64,000 nucleotides of DNA, taken from positions 89,471 to 153,470 of the forward strand of contig JAEVZS010000008.1 of the NCBI GenBank assembly GCA_023392125.1. The letters run 5' to 3'. The notes beneath the pieces were generated by a model. It was given only the letters and a program-made list of their open reading frames with translations. It had not been told where the DNA came from and did not search any database. Below, in pieces: positions 1 to 8,195 of this stretch (within the stretch, counting starts at the first letter, position 1; each line of letters begins with the position of its first letter). The position numbers and the translations under genes were made by a program. The DNA is from Bacteroidota bacterium (lineage in GTDB: Bacteria; Bacteroidota; Bacteroidia; Cytophagales; Cytophagaceae).

Positions 1-2548
1 TGGTGTTTTCGCTCAGGTCTTCAAACAAGCTGTTGCTTCCGGCATTAATTGCCGGAGCATTCTTTTTCAGGCTATAATCTCCTGCAGAAGGATCATTGAA
101 AATATCAGTATCAGCCATATTGGTGGCATCGATATTCCCATTGTCTGTATCGGTACTGTTTTGGATAAGAGAATATCGGGCTACGTAAGATCCCGTTCCG
201 GCTATTCTGCCATATATAATTGAATTATTAATCTGAGGGGTTCCGTCATTTACATATAGGGCAACATCCTTATTTCCTGCAAATGTTACGTTGGTTAGTT
301 TTAGTGAGCCACTAGTATAAATTCCGCCTGATGCGTCGGTCGTCCAGCTTACGGTGTTATCCGTAATGCTTACATTGGTTAATACAGCCGTACTGTTGAC
401 GTCGTTATAAAAAGCACCAGCCTGATAGGAAGCTTTGTTTTCCGATATTTGTACATTGGTTAATACAGGACTTGAATAATTACCACTCCATATACCACCA
501 CCCTGAAAAGTCGAGGTATTCCCAATGATTTGGGTATTGCTGATTACAGGAGATGAATGATCTAAATAAATTCCTGCACCATTGCCCGTAAAGGTGGTTT
601 CATTTGTTTTAACAACAAGGTTGTTAAGTGTTGGCGAGGCATAGATATTTCGTATTCCCGCACCGGCGCCTGCATACTTGCCATTTGTAACGGTAAAGCC
701 ATCCAGTACGGCGGTATTGTTCATTGTGGTATTGGCATCAAAAACGTTCCAGATTACGGGTCTTGTGTTTTGTCCGTTCAGAACAGAACCTTCCGCAGTT
801 CCTTTATTGGGAAGAATACGGGCATCGTTCAGTGTTTTGATGTTATTATCCGGATCGAAACCGCCATAGATGGCCACACCATTTTTCATGATAAAGCTAT
901 GATCTATAGTATTATAGTTACCAATAGCTACAAATACTTTCTGCACTCCTGCTGCATTAATAGCATCCTGTAACTCGCCGGTGGCTTTTTCCCAACTTTT
1001 ACCATTTCCGGTAAAACCTTCCCGAACGTAGATAATTCCGTTGGCATCGGGCTTAACAAGTCTTGTGTAAGTGCTTTCGTAGACTCCTAAATCTATTATG
1101 CCGTCGTTGGCATAGTCATAAACCCTCGGGTTGCCTGCCAGATCTGGGGTATTGGCATCCAATCCCGGAAACAACGTGTTGTTCCCTGCATCAACAGCCG
1201 GAGACTTTTTTTTCAGGTTATAATCTCCTGCCGAAGGATTGTTGAAAATATTAGTAGCGGTAATGTTGGTGGCATCGATATTGCCGTTGTCTGTATCGGT
1301 TCTGTTTTGGATGAGCGAATATTGGTATTCAAGTTTGACATCATCATAATCATCCTCTATTATATCTCCAAAAACAATACTATTGGTCAGTTTTATCCAG
1401 CCACCGGCAACATGGAGAGCATTGGGAGAATTATTTACAATGGTAAGGTTGGTTAAACTGGTAAATACTGCTTCTCTGCTGAATTCATAATAACCGCCCC
1501 CGCTTCCTCCTGCTGTGTTATCTGCTATCAATACATTGGTTAATATGGGATATTTTCGTTTAGAGCGGTTGCTGTTATAAAAGCCACCTCCGTCATAAGA
1601 TGTTTTATTTCCCGTTATATGTACATTGGTAAGTACCGGGCTACTGTAGGTGTTGTTATAAAAGCCGCCGCCATAACTGTCGCTTTCGTTATCCTGTATG
1701 ATTACATCTGTATAAACAGAGCTATTGTTGCTGCTATAAATTCCGCCACCATGTGCTGCTATATTGTTTTTAATGGTAACGCGGTTATAGGTAGAATTAT
1801 AGAGACTGTTTTCATAATAATCCACTTCACCCTCATCATACACTCCGCCCCCAGAAGAAGTGTTTGAACGGTTTCCTTCTATTGTTACATCATTCCATGT
1901 AGTTGCTGATTTATCATTATATATTCCACCTCCATAACTATTGGCTACATTATCTTTAATAATTACATCGGTAAAAACAGCATTTGAATAGTTGTTGTAA
2001 ATTCCGCCTCCGTAACTTGTTGCATCATTATCTTTAACTACCAGGTTATTGAAAACCGGCGAAACCTGGTTGTTATAAATTCCGCCACCATTGCCGGCAT
2101 AACCATTTCTAATGGTAAAACCGTCTAACAAAGCGTTATTGGTAAGCCCGTTGTTATCGTTCCAGATTACGGGTCTCGTATTTTTTCCGTCCAGCACCGA
2201 GCCGTCCCCCATTCCCTTGTTGGGCAAAATGCGGGCATCGTTCAATGTTTTAATTCCATTGTCCGGATCAAAACCGCCGTATATTTCCACACCGTTTTTC
2301 ATAATGAATGACGAGCTGCCTACATTGTAGTTTCCTGTCGCCACGAATACTTTCTGTGCTCCTGTGGCATTAATAGCACCTTGCAGATTATCAGTAGCGC
2401 TTGCCCAGCTGCTGCCATTACCTGTACCGGTAGTGGTTACATACACTATACCACTGGCATCGGGAGTCTGGGCTGTTGCCCAAAAGCTTAACGGGAAGAT
2501 TATTGCGGTTGCCAAAAACCTTACATAAAGAAGTAAAGATTTATTCAT
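1..2548 (-). CDS. Secreted parallel beta-helix (choice-of-anchor type) protein, C-terminus outside window
   Basis: The frame opens with ATG at 2548 and stays open to the left edge (849 codons), so the gene is partial. It starts with a signal peptide (MNKSLLLYVRFLATAIIFPL, ending near FWATAQ). Two copies of one module of about 400 residues follow. Each begins with a GIVYV / NGxSW / LQxAINA block, continues through KVFVAxGNYN, IYGGFDPDN and TLNDARILPNKG, then runs through short rungs of the type N-GGGIYN-SPVxTNV-I-DN, and the first ends in a DLAGNPRVYD / DLGVYE block. The rungs are typical of right-handed parallel beta-helices. Such Bacteroidota proteins are usually exported surface or adhesin-like proteins carrying a T9SS signal, but the C-terminus is not visible here. 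A TAATTTTG box (2626-2633, minus strand) fits a promoter. Substrate or ligand unknown. Confidence 0.85.
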   Translation of the reverse strand, partial: MNKSLLLYVRFLATAIIFPLSFWATAQTPDASGIVYVTTTGTGNGSSWASATDNLQGAINATGAQKVFVATGNYNVGSSSFIMKNGVEIYGGFDPDNGIKTLNDARILPNKGMGDGSVLDGKNTRPVIWNDNNGLTNNALLDGFTIRNGYAGNGGGIYNNQVSPVFNNLVVKDNDATSYGGGIYNNYSNAVFTDVIIKDNVANSYGGGIYNDKSATTWNDVTIEGNRSNTSSGGGVYDEGEVDYYENSLYNSTYNRVTIKNNIAAHGGGIYSSNNSSVYTDVIIQDNESDSYGGGFYNNTYSSPVLTNVHITGNKTSYDGGGFYNSNRSKRKYPILTNVLIADNTAGGSGGGYYEFSREAVFTSLTNLTIVNNSPNALHVAGGWIKLTNSIVFGDIIEDDYDDVKLEYQYSLIQNRTDTDNGNIDATNITATNIFNNPSAGDYNLKKKSPAVDAGNNTLFPGLDANTPDLAGNPRVYDYANDGIIDLGVYESTYTRLVKPDANGIIYVREGFTGNGKSWEKATGELQDAINAAGVQKVFVAIGNYNTIDHSFIMKNGVAIYGGFDPDNNIKTLNDARILPNKGTAEGSVLNGQNTRPVIWNVFDANTTMNNTAVLDGFTVTNGKYAGAGAGIRNIYASPTLNNLVVKTNETTFTGNGAGIYLDHSSPVISNTQIIGNTSTFQGGGIWSGNYSSPVLTNVQISENKASYQAGAFYNDVNSTAVLTNVSITDNTVSWTTDASGGIYTSGSLKLTNVTFAGNKDVALYVNDGTPQINNSIIYGRIAGTGSYVARYSLIQNSTDTDNGNIDATNMADTDIFNDPSAGDYSLKKNAPAINAGSNSLFEDLSENT

Positions 2549-2758
2549 TGTTTTGGTTAATTGTCGATGTGCTACTATTCCTTCCGGGCTTGCGCGAAGG
2601 CTTTTATAAGGAGTTCTTTGAAGGACAAAATTAGACCAAAACCACATACCGATATTGAAGAATTATATACCGATAATGCAAAAGCTGGCTGCTATATGCA
2701 GATCAATGCATTGCATGCCATGCTATTGAATGCGGGGAATCTATCGGGACCTATGTTT

Positions 2759-3832
2759 TTAAAGGCTCTTATGATTGTGTTTCAGATAAGAAACGGGGCT
2801 TTCTCCATAAATCTGTTTAAACGCGCGGCAAAAAGAAGCCGTATTCTTATAACCCGCTTTATATGCGGCAGTTTTTACAGAAGTTCCCATTTTTAGCTCG
2901 GCACAGGCATGCTCCATCTTCATCTTTTTGTAATAATTGTGCGGACTGTCATGAAAAATGGTTTTGAAGCGGGCTATAAATGTTCTCGGAGAAAGATTGC
3001 ATGCGGCAGCCAGCTGTTCGATGCCCGGAAAATCTCCGTCGGCACACTCGTTTATGATTAGTAATGCTTTCTCCAGTTCACCACCCGAGGTAGTTGCGAT
3101 GGTACCGGCAGGTGATTCCTTTTTTAAAATGTCTGTAAAGAAATCCGCAATAAGCGAAGAACAGAGGTTTTTTACCTGTAATGTTCGTAGTGCATTATCC
3201 GGGGTTTCCAACAACTCTTTTATCTCCTGTACGATTGTCCGGTATTTTACTACATCAAGCAGGAAGCAGTTCTCTTTTTGTTTTTTCAATACGGCGCTTA
3301 GCTCCGACTTAGGAGGAAGCATGTTTTCGTCAATATTATTCCGGATCCAGTTTCTGTCTAATTCTATTCGGATACCAAATGCTTTCTGATGGGCTTTAAT
3401 GTAGAGATCCCCATTAAAAAGATTGTTAAATAAATGGCCAAGATTGTTTGTGGCGAGCGATTCGGTGGGAGTACTGTAATAAAGCGGAAATTTACTTCGC
3501 TCTTCGATAAAATTCAGGGCAATAGAATAAAAATCGGTATCCGGATTAGCACAATATTGATAATGCACATCGATTGGACTGTAACTGTCAAAATTGAACA
3601 CATAGCAACCTTCTTCCGGCTTTATATACCTGAAAATGGTATTAATCATATCCGACTGGATCCGGATACGCCCTAATGCTTCATCATAATCGGCTTCAGG
3701 ATGGTATTTTAATAAATCGGCAATATAGTTTTCAGGAGATGGAACCTGCACATGTTCGACGACATGTACGTACTTATGATGATCCTTCGGCCTTATTTCT
3801 CTTTTAAAACTTGTAGGTGCTATCTCCTCCAT
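2759..3832 (-). CDS. AraC-family transcriptional regulator
   Basis: A 357-residue protein. The last 100 residues form an AraC/XylS double helix-turn-helix: helix one around GIEQLAAACNLSPRTFIARF and the signature second half around VKTAAYKAGYKNTASFCRAF followed by YGESPVSYLK. The N-terminal 240 residues match no effector-binding domain that I recognise and show no membrane segment, so it should be a soluble cytoplasmic DNA-binding protein. It lies upstream of, and in the same direction as, the beta-helix gene with a 210-bp gap, so it could control that gene, but nothing in the sequence proves this. The ligand is unknown. Confidence 0.85.
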   Translation of the reverse strand: MEEIAPTSFKREIRPKDHHKYVHVVEHVQVPSPENYIADLLKYHPEADYDEALGRIRIQSDMINTIFRYIKPEEGCYVFNFDSYSPIDVHYQYCANPDTDFYSIALNFIEERSKFPLYYSTPTESLATNNLGHLFNNLFNGDLYIKAHQKAFGIRIELDRNWIRNNIDENMLPPKSELSAVLKKQKENCFLLDVVKYRTIVQEIKELLETPDNALRTLQVKNLCSSLIADFFTDILKKESPAGTIATTSGGELEKALLIINECADGDFPGIEQLAAACNLSPRTFIARFKTIFHDSPHNYYKKMKMEHACAELKMGTSVKTAAYKAGYKNTASFCRAFKQIYGESPVSYLKHNHKSL

Positions 3833-4085
3833 ACCTTTTATTTTACTATCCGGAATTTATATATACCGCAAAAATACATTAAAACATGATTGATGTATGT
3901 AGAGCTGAGCTATCTGATCGAGGATTTTTATGAACTTCCCGAATTATTTTTTTATAGCTCAAAAGTAAGTTGCTTCAAATGCTGGCAATGTCCCGGAATT
4001 AACCCGGATCCCTGCCTGGCCCTGGATTGGGAATGGTGTATCGTAAAATCAGCCGTTTTCTTTTGGACATCTGATCCAAATAGTA

Positions 4086-4664
4086 TTATTTCAGCCTGCT
4101 TCGGGTGTACTCTATATATAAGCTTATATCGTACTCCGGATAATAATTGTCCAGTCCGTAGTGGCTCAGAAGAACCAGCTTATCATTGACGACAAAATGA
4201 TAGTTTGTATAAGGAGCCTGGGTAACAGGAGTGACACGATCGTATTGACTGGCCTTGATTTTATCCGCATAACTTTTCAGAGACTCACTATCAGAGAAGC
4301 CGGAAAGTATGTAATAAAAAAAATCAAGCTGTCTAAGGCTGTCGATGGACTGTGTCCCGGTACGAATGAGACCGGTTTCTGCACAATACGGTGTATTGTT
4401 GATGTCTGCTACCTTGCTCTGTAACGATTGTTCTATAAATTTTTTATCAAACTGAACATCTCCCGTATCGCCTTTTTCTAAGCTGATTGTATTATTTTCC
4501 AGGCAGAATATAGTTCGTACTGAATCATTGATTTTCGTTTCTTTATCTGCTTCTGCCGGGATAATTGTAGTTCCATGATTTTTGTTGTCTGTATCGCAGG
4601 CATAAAAACAGAATAATACGGCTAAGGTGCCAGGAATGGTAAGCGCTTTCTTTTTAATATTCAT
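4086..4664 (-). CDS. Putative lipoprotein, possible immunity partner of the upstream gene
   Basis: A 192-residue protein with a lipoprotein-type leader: basic start MNIKKK, a hydrophobic stretch and a Cys at residue 23 in the context CFYAC-D. This suggests a lipid-anchored periplasmic or outer-membrane protein, although the lipobox is not perfect (F at -3, Y at -2). The rest is hydrophilic and I do not recognise a family. Its start overlaps the end of the upstream gene by 11 bp (4654-4664), so the two are translationally coupled. Because the partner looks like a peptidoglycan-acting L,D-transpeptidase-fold protein without a signal peptide, a periplasmic immunity role is conceivable. That is inference from gene order only. 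Confidence 0.7.
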   Translation of the reverse strand: MNIKKKALTIPGTLAVLFCFYACDTDNKNHGTTIIPAEADKETKINDSVRTIFCLENNTISLEKGDTGDVQFDKKFIEQSLQSKVADINNTPYCAETGLIRTGTQSIDSLRQLDFFYYILSGFSDSESLKSYADKIKASQYDRVTPVTQAPYTNYHFVVNDKLVLLSHYGLDNYYPEYDISLYIEYTRSRLK

Positions 4665-5244
4665 GAGAGAAGTTTTTTTTCAAATCAGGAGGATACGCAT
4701 AATCGACCTGTAAAAACAGTTTTCCGTTTCTGACAAGCTCGGTGATGGCATCAGAGGCTGTTTTCTTTAATGAGCCGGAAAGATTTTTGATATCTTCTTT
4801 AAACTTGCCAAAGTCGCCGATAATTTCCACACAGCCTGCGGCTCCCCAACCGCTATCATGAATACTCAAGGGGCCTGCATGTATCAGAAAGTTGCCTTCT
4901 ATCTGAATTGCCCCGCTATAAGGTGAAAATGTGTTATGGGGAGAATAAAAAGGATCATAAAGCGTTACACGTTTTTTAGGAACCTGCCATTTACCGGAGT
5001 TAGCCCAGCCTTTGGTTTTATAGTTGCCGGATGGTGCTTTCGGGTCGTTATAATATGGCATAAATCGTAAGGCTTTCCACTCTTTTCTGGATGAACGACC
5101 TTCAATAAAAACTTTGTATACGGGTGTTTTGTATAGCTCTTTTTTTCCGTTGTTATCAAAATCATCATCAGGATAAGATCGGGCCAGATAAGTATCTCCT
5201 GTCAGTTGACTGGAAATAATAATATGTACTTCATGTAAGCTCAT
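4654..5244 (-). CDS. L,D-transpeptidase-like (YkuD/Tlde1-like) protein, candidate effector
   Basis: A 196-residue protein with no signal peptide. Residues 119-142 carry a motif resembling the catalytic core of YkuD-type L,D-transpeptidases: a His in FLIHAG (H122) followed after 15 residues by AAGCVEI with a candidate nucleophile C138. The family consensus is HG...S/T-x-GC(I/V). Length and lack of a leader resemble DUF2778/Tlde1-type effectors delivered by type VI secretion, which act on peptidoglycan in the periplasm. It is translationally coupled to the following lipoprotein gene. No secretion-system genes are in the window, so delivery is unknown. It could alternatively be a cytosolic enzyme of unrelated role; the fold call is by motif only. 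Confidence 0.55.
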   Translation of the reverse strand: MSLHEVHIIISSQLTGDTYLARSYPDDDFDNNGKKELYKTPVYKVFIEGRSSRKEWKALRFMPYYNDPKAPSGNYKTKGWANSGKWQVPKKRVTLYDPFYSPHNTFSPYSGAIQIEGNFLIHAGPLSIHDSGWGAAGCVEIIGDFGKFKEDIKNLSGSLKKTASDAITELVRNGKLFLQVDYAYPPDLKKNFSHEY

Positions 5245-5462
5245 TGAATAAAAAAATAGTAATATTCAAATCTAATTATCAATAAGATATAAATCAAATG
5301 GTGGTTTGTATCCTATTTCAGACAATAGAATATTTTTTTGACGCATTATATTATCCCCTCTGTAATCTGTGGCCGATAGTATCGGAGGTTTTTGCAATGA
5401 TATACGATTAATGGGAATAATTTAATGAATTAATTTGTTGATTTTTATGTGATTATATATGG

Positions 5463-5528
5463 TGAATGATTTTTGAAAGTCTTTGAACGATTTTTAAAAT
5501 CGGGTAGGAATATTCAATTATATCTTTG
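5463..5528 (+). promoter_or_regulatory. Activator-type promoter: 21-bp direct repeat plus -7 box
   Basis: Two half-sites of the form TGAAYGATTTTTnAAA start at 5463 and 5484, exactly 21 bp apart (two helical turns). The Bacteroidota -7 box TATCTTTG (TAnnTTTG) lies at 5521-5528, 37 bp after the start of the second half-site. No TTG -33 element is visible at the usual spacing, which fits activator dependence. The same arrangement with identical spacings occurs before the GH43 gene (16261-16326). The likely binder is the HTCS regulator encoded at 27708-31829 (inference). Confidence 0.65.
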
Positions 5529-5551
5529 AATAGTTAAAAAAAATCAACGAT

Positions 5552-8098
5552 ATGACCCACAGACTACTTCTACACGATTACATACGCGTTCTGGTCCGTT
5601 TCTTTCTGTTATCTGTATCCCTGATTTTTTCGATACATATGGCATACGGACAGAAATACCTGCCTCCGGCAGGAAAAACGCTTCTTATTATAGGACAGGA
5701 TCTCAAATCCGTTTACGATTATCATGCTTCCGGTTTTTTCCCCGAGCCGGGTGGGATCACCTCATATATGAGCCTGTACGATGTGGCAAACCCGGATGCC
5801 TACTTCCCTTACGGCGGTCTTGGCGAACATCCTGACGGCAGTCCTGCGCCGGATATAGACTGGGGAGCAGGGCCTCTGAATACACGCAATGCGGCATTGG
5901 GCTATCCCAATTCTACCTTGTCAATCGGCCTTTATATGACAGAAGAGTTCTTTCCCGGCGGACTTACTCAAATCGCCAACGGCGTTTATGATACGGAGAT
6001 CAACCGTCTCGCGAAATTTCTGAAGGACATTGATAAGCCTGTTTTTCTCCGCATCGGTTACGAATTCGACGGCAACTGGAACATCGGTTATGCCAACAGC
6101 GAAAACTTTAAAAATGCCTACAGGCATATTGTGGATGTGATCCGTCCGCAGGCGCCCAATACGATGATGGTATTGCAGGCATGTACCTCTCCGGTCGATG
6201 ATATTATCGAGGGGTATCATGAAAATATTGAAGACTGGTATCCCGGTGACGATTATGTGGATTATCTGGGATATTCCTGGTTTCTGAGCACGCCCTTGCA
6301 GTATTCGCTGACAGATGAAGTATTGGATCTGGCCCGTACCCGTCATAAGCCCGTTATGCTTTGCGAATCGGCGCCACAGGGATATGACCTGGATGCGTTG
6401 AACTACCGCTATATTAATACCATGCTGGGAGGAGCGCCGGGCAGCAATCCTGTCAGTAAAACACCTCAACAGATATGGGACGAATGGTTCAAACCCTTTT
6501 TTGACTACATCCACGACAATAGTGATGTGGTCCGGATTGTATCCTATATCAATGCCGATTGGGACAGCCAGGCCAAATGGGCGCCGCCTTATAACGAAGG
6601 GTACTGGGGCGACAGCAGGGTAGAGGTCAATCCTGATATTCGGGGCAAATGGCTCAATGAAATCAGCTCGGATTTCTGGCTGCATGGTTCGGATAGTCTC
6701 TTTGCGCTGCTGAGCGGAGAAATCACGCTGCCGGAAACACCGGTAGATCCGGAAGAACCAACCGGTCCCGGCACTCCGCCGGTGGTTGTGGAAGGGTTTG
6801 ACATACCTGATGGAAAAACACTCCTTATGATCGGACAGACATTTACCGACGAATATATGGACTATGTGGAGGCCATGGACAAAGCGCCTGCCGGCTCGTC
6901 GCATTATGCCGAGCTGTACTCCGGTACCATCAATCAGGGCGATGATGCCAGTGATGAGGCTTTTCTGGACTATATCGAAACGTACTATCCCGATGCCTAT
7001 GCACAGCTGGCTATCAGCATCAAAGACAATCCGGGCGCGGGTGGCTATAGTGGCCCCGACGGAGTCTATCAGGCCTGTCTGGACATTACTTCAGGCGTCT
7101 GGGATGCACAGATCGATGCCATTGCGGCCAGTATGAAAAGCAGACCTTCTATCCGTTTTTTTGTGCGGATATGCTATGAAGTAAGCCTGAATATGTTTGC
7201 CAACAAAACAACGACGGAGTTTATAGAAATCCTGAACAAATATACCTCTATGGGTATCAATCCGCTCGAACGGGCTGATGAGATAGAAGAGTTTGACCTG
7301 ATGGCCTACCGCAATGCCTACAACTACATCGCACACCGGATCAGGGTTGTCAATCAGGTGGAAAATGCCCGTTTTGTCTTTCACCCTGTTCGTGGTATCA
7401 ACGATGCGATACACCTCTATCCGGGTGATGACTATGTAGATTATTATGCTATTTCACTCTTTAATCACGATGTATGCTGGCCTACCTGGGAAGGGGCGAA
7501 CCCGCCTTTTGAGAATTGTCCGGCGTCTCAGGAAATGGATGACAATGTGCGGCAGAGCCTGAACTGGGCCAGAGATGTGATTAAGAAGCCGATTATCATC
7601 GCGGAGGCAGCGGCACAGTCGCATCTGACTGCTCAGGCTGATGCGGCGCACATAAACGGCTACCTGGACAAATTATTCAATATTATCCATACCTATGATG
7701 TAAAAGCGCTGGTGTATATCAACAGCAACTGGTCGGCGCATTACTGGAGCGATCAGTGGGGTGATTCGAGAGTGCAGAAAGAGTCTGCGGTGCTTTCTCA
7801 CTGGCAGAATGAAGTGCTGAAGCCCCGGTATATCCACTATCCGGAAACCATTACATCCACAGCGGGCAGCACACAGCTTTCCGGTGTAAGTGTTTATCCC
7901 AATCCTTTTGACCAGACTTTATTTGTCGAGTGCGCAGAAAGTGTTCGTGTACAGCTTATAGCTCCTGACGGCCGGATCATCTTCGAGCAGGACATGCCGG
8001 CCGGTGGCAGTTTGCAGCCGGCTGTCAATCCGGGCCTGTATATGCTGAAAATCTCAAAAGATGATCGTGTCGATACCCGATTGATCATAAAGCGCTAA
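5552..8098 (+). CDS. T9SS-exported protein with two tandem GH26-like glycosidase modules
   Basis: An 848-residue protein with an N-terminal hydrophobic leader ending near AYGQ. Two homologous modules of about 370 residues follow, each opening with GKTLL(I/M)IGQ. Module 1 has RIGYEFDGNW (E171) and VMLCESAPQ (E272), the spacing expected for the acid/base and nucleophile of a clan-A TIM-barrel glycosidase such as GH26. Module 2 has RICYEVSLN (E543) and IIIAEAAAQ (E685). Both contain a YPGDDYVDY(L/Y) motif. A proline-rich linker (about 390-410) joins them. The C-terminus (VSVYPNPF... to LIIKR, about 775-848) is a T9SS type A sorting domain. It is the first gene of the secreted glycosidase cluster. 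Substrate (mannan, xylan or other) cannot be read from the sequence. Confidence 0.75.
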   Translation: MTHRLLLHDYIRVLVRFFLLSVSLIFSIHMAYGQKYLPPAGKTLLIIGQDLKSVYDYHASGFFPEPGGITSYMSLYDVANPDAYFPYGGLGEHPDGSPAPDIDWGAGPLNTRNAALGYPNSTLSIGLYMTEEFFPGGLTQIANGVYDTEINRLAKFLKDIDKPVFLRIGYEFDGNWNIGYANSENFKNAYRHIVDVIRPQAPNTMMVLQACTSPVDDIIEGYHENIEDWYPGDDYVDYLGYSWFLSTPLQYSLTDEVLDLARTRHKPVMLCESAPQGYDLDALNYRYINTMLGGAPGSNPVSKTPQQIWDEWFKPFFDYIHDNSDVVRIVSYINADWDSQAKWAPPYNEGYWGDSRVEVNPDIRGKWLNEISSDFWLHGSDSLFALLSGEITLPETPVDPEEPTGPGTPPVVVEGFDIPDGKTLLMIGQTFTDEYMDYVEAMDKAPAGSSHYAELYSGTINQGDDASDEAFLDYIETYYPDAYAQLAISIKDNPGAGGYSGPDGVYQACLDITSGVWDAQIDAIAASMKSRPSIRFFVRICYEVSLNMFANKTTTEFIEILNKYTSMGINPLERADEIEEFDLMAYRNAYNYIAHRIRVVNQVENARFVFHPVRGINDAIHLYPGDDYVDYYAISLFNHDVCWPTWEGANPPFENCPASQEMDDNVRQSLNWARDVIKKPIIIAEAAAQSHLTAQADAAHINGYLDKLFNIIHTYDVKALVYINSNWSAHYWSDQWGDSRVQKESAVLSHWQNEVLKPRYIHYPETITSTAGSTQLSGVSVYPNPFDQTLFVECAESVRVQLIAPDGRIIFEQDMPAGGSLQPAVNPGLYMLKISKDDRVDTRLIIKR

Positions 8099-8116
8099 CC
8101 CCTGTTTTTTTAACGT

Positions 8117-8145
8117 GTCCATCCTGTGTAATGCAGGATGGACAT
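8117..8145 (+). terminator. Intercistronic hairpin
   Basis: An 11-bp perfect inverted repeat (TGTCCATCCTG / CAGGATGGACA) with a 7-nt loop follows the stop codon of the GH26-like gene. No T-run follows it, so it may act as an mRNA-processing or stabilising hairpin rather than a full terminator. Confidence 0.5.
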
Positions 8146-8195
8146 ATCCTGAAAACTTAAGCAGTAAAAAACGAAACCATGATAATCACCCAACT

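Noticed and set aside
2958..3676. Plus-strand frames opposite the first AraC regulator
   Set aside because: Antisense to a gene with a clear helix-turn-helix domain.
8115..8195. Upstream ATG extension of the ADP-ribosylglycohydrolase-like gene
   Set aside because: The extension covers an intercistronic hairpin and would bury the signal peptide; the start at 8196 is better.
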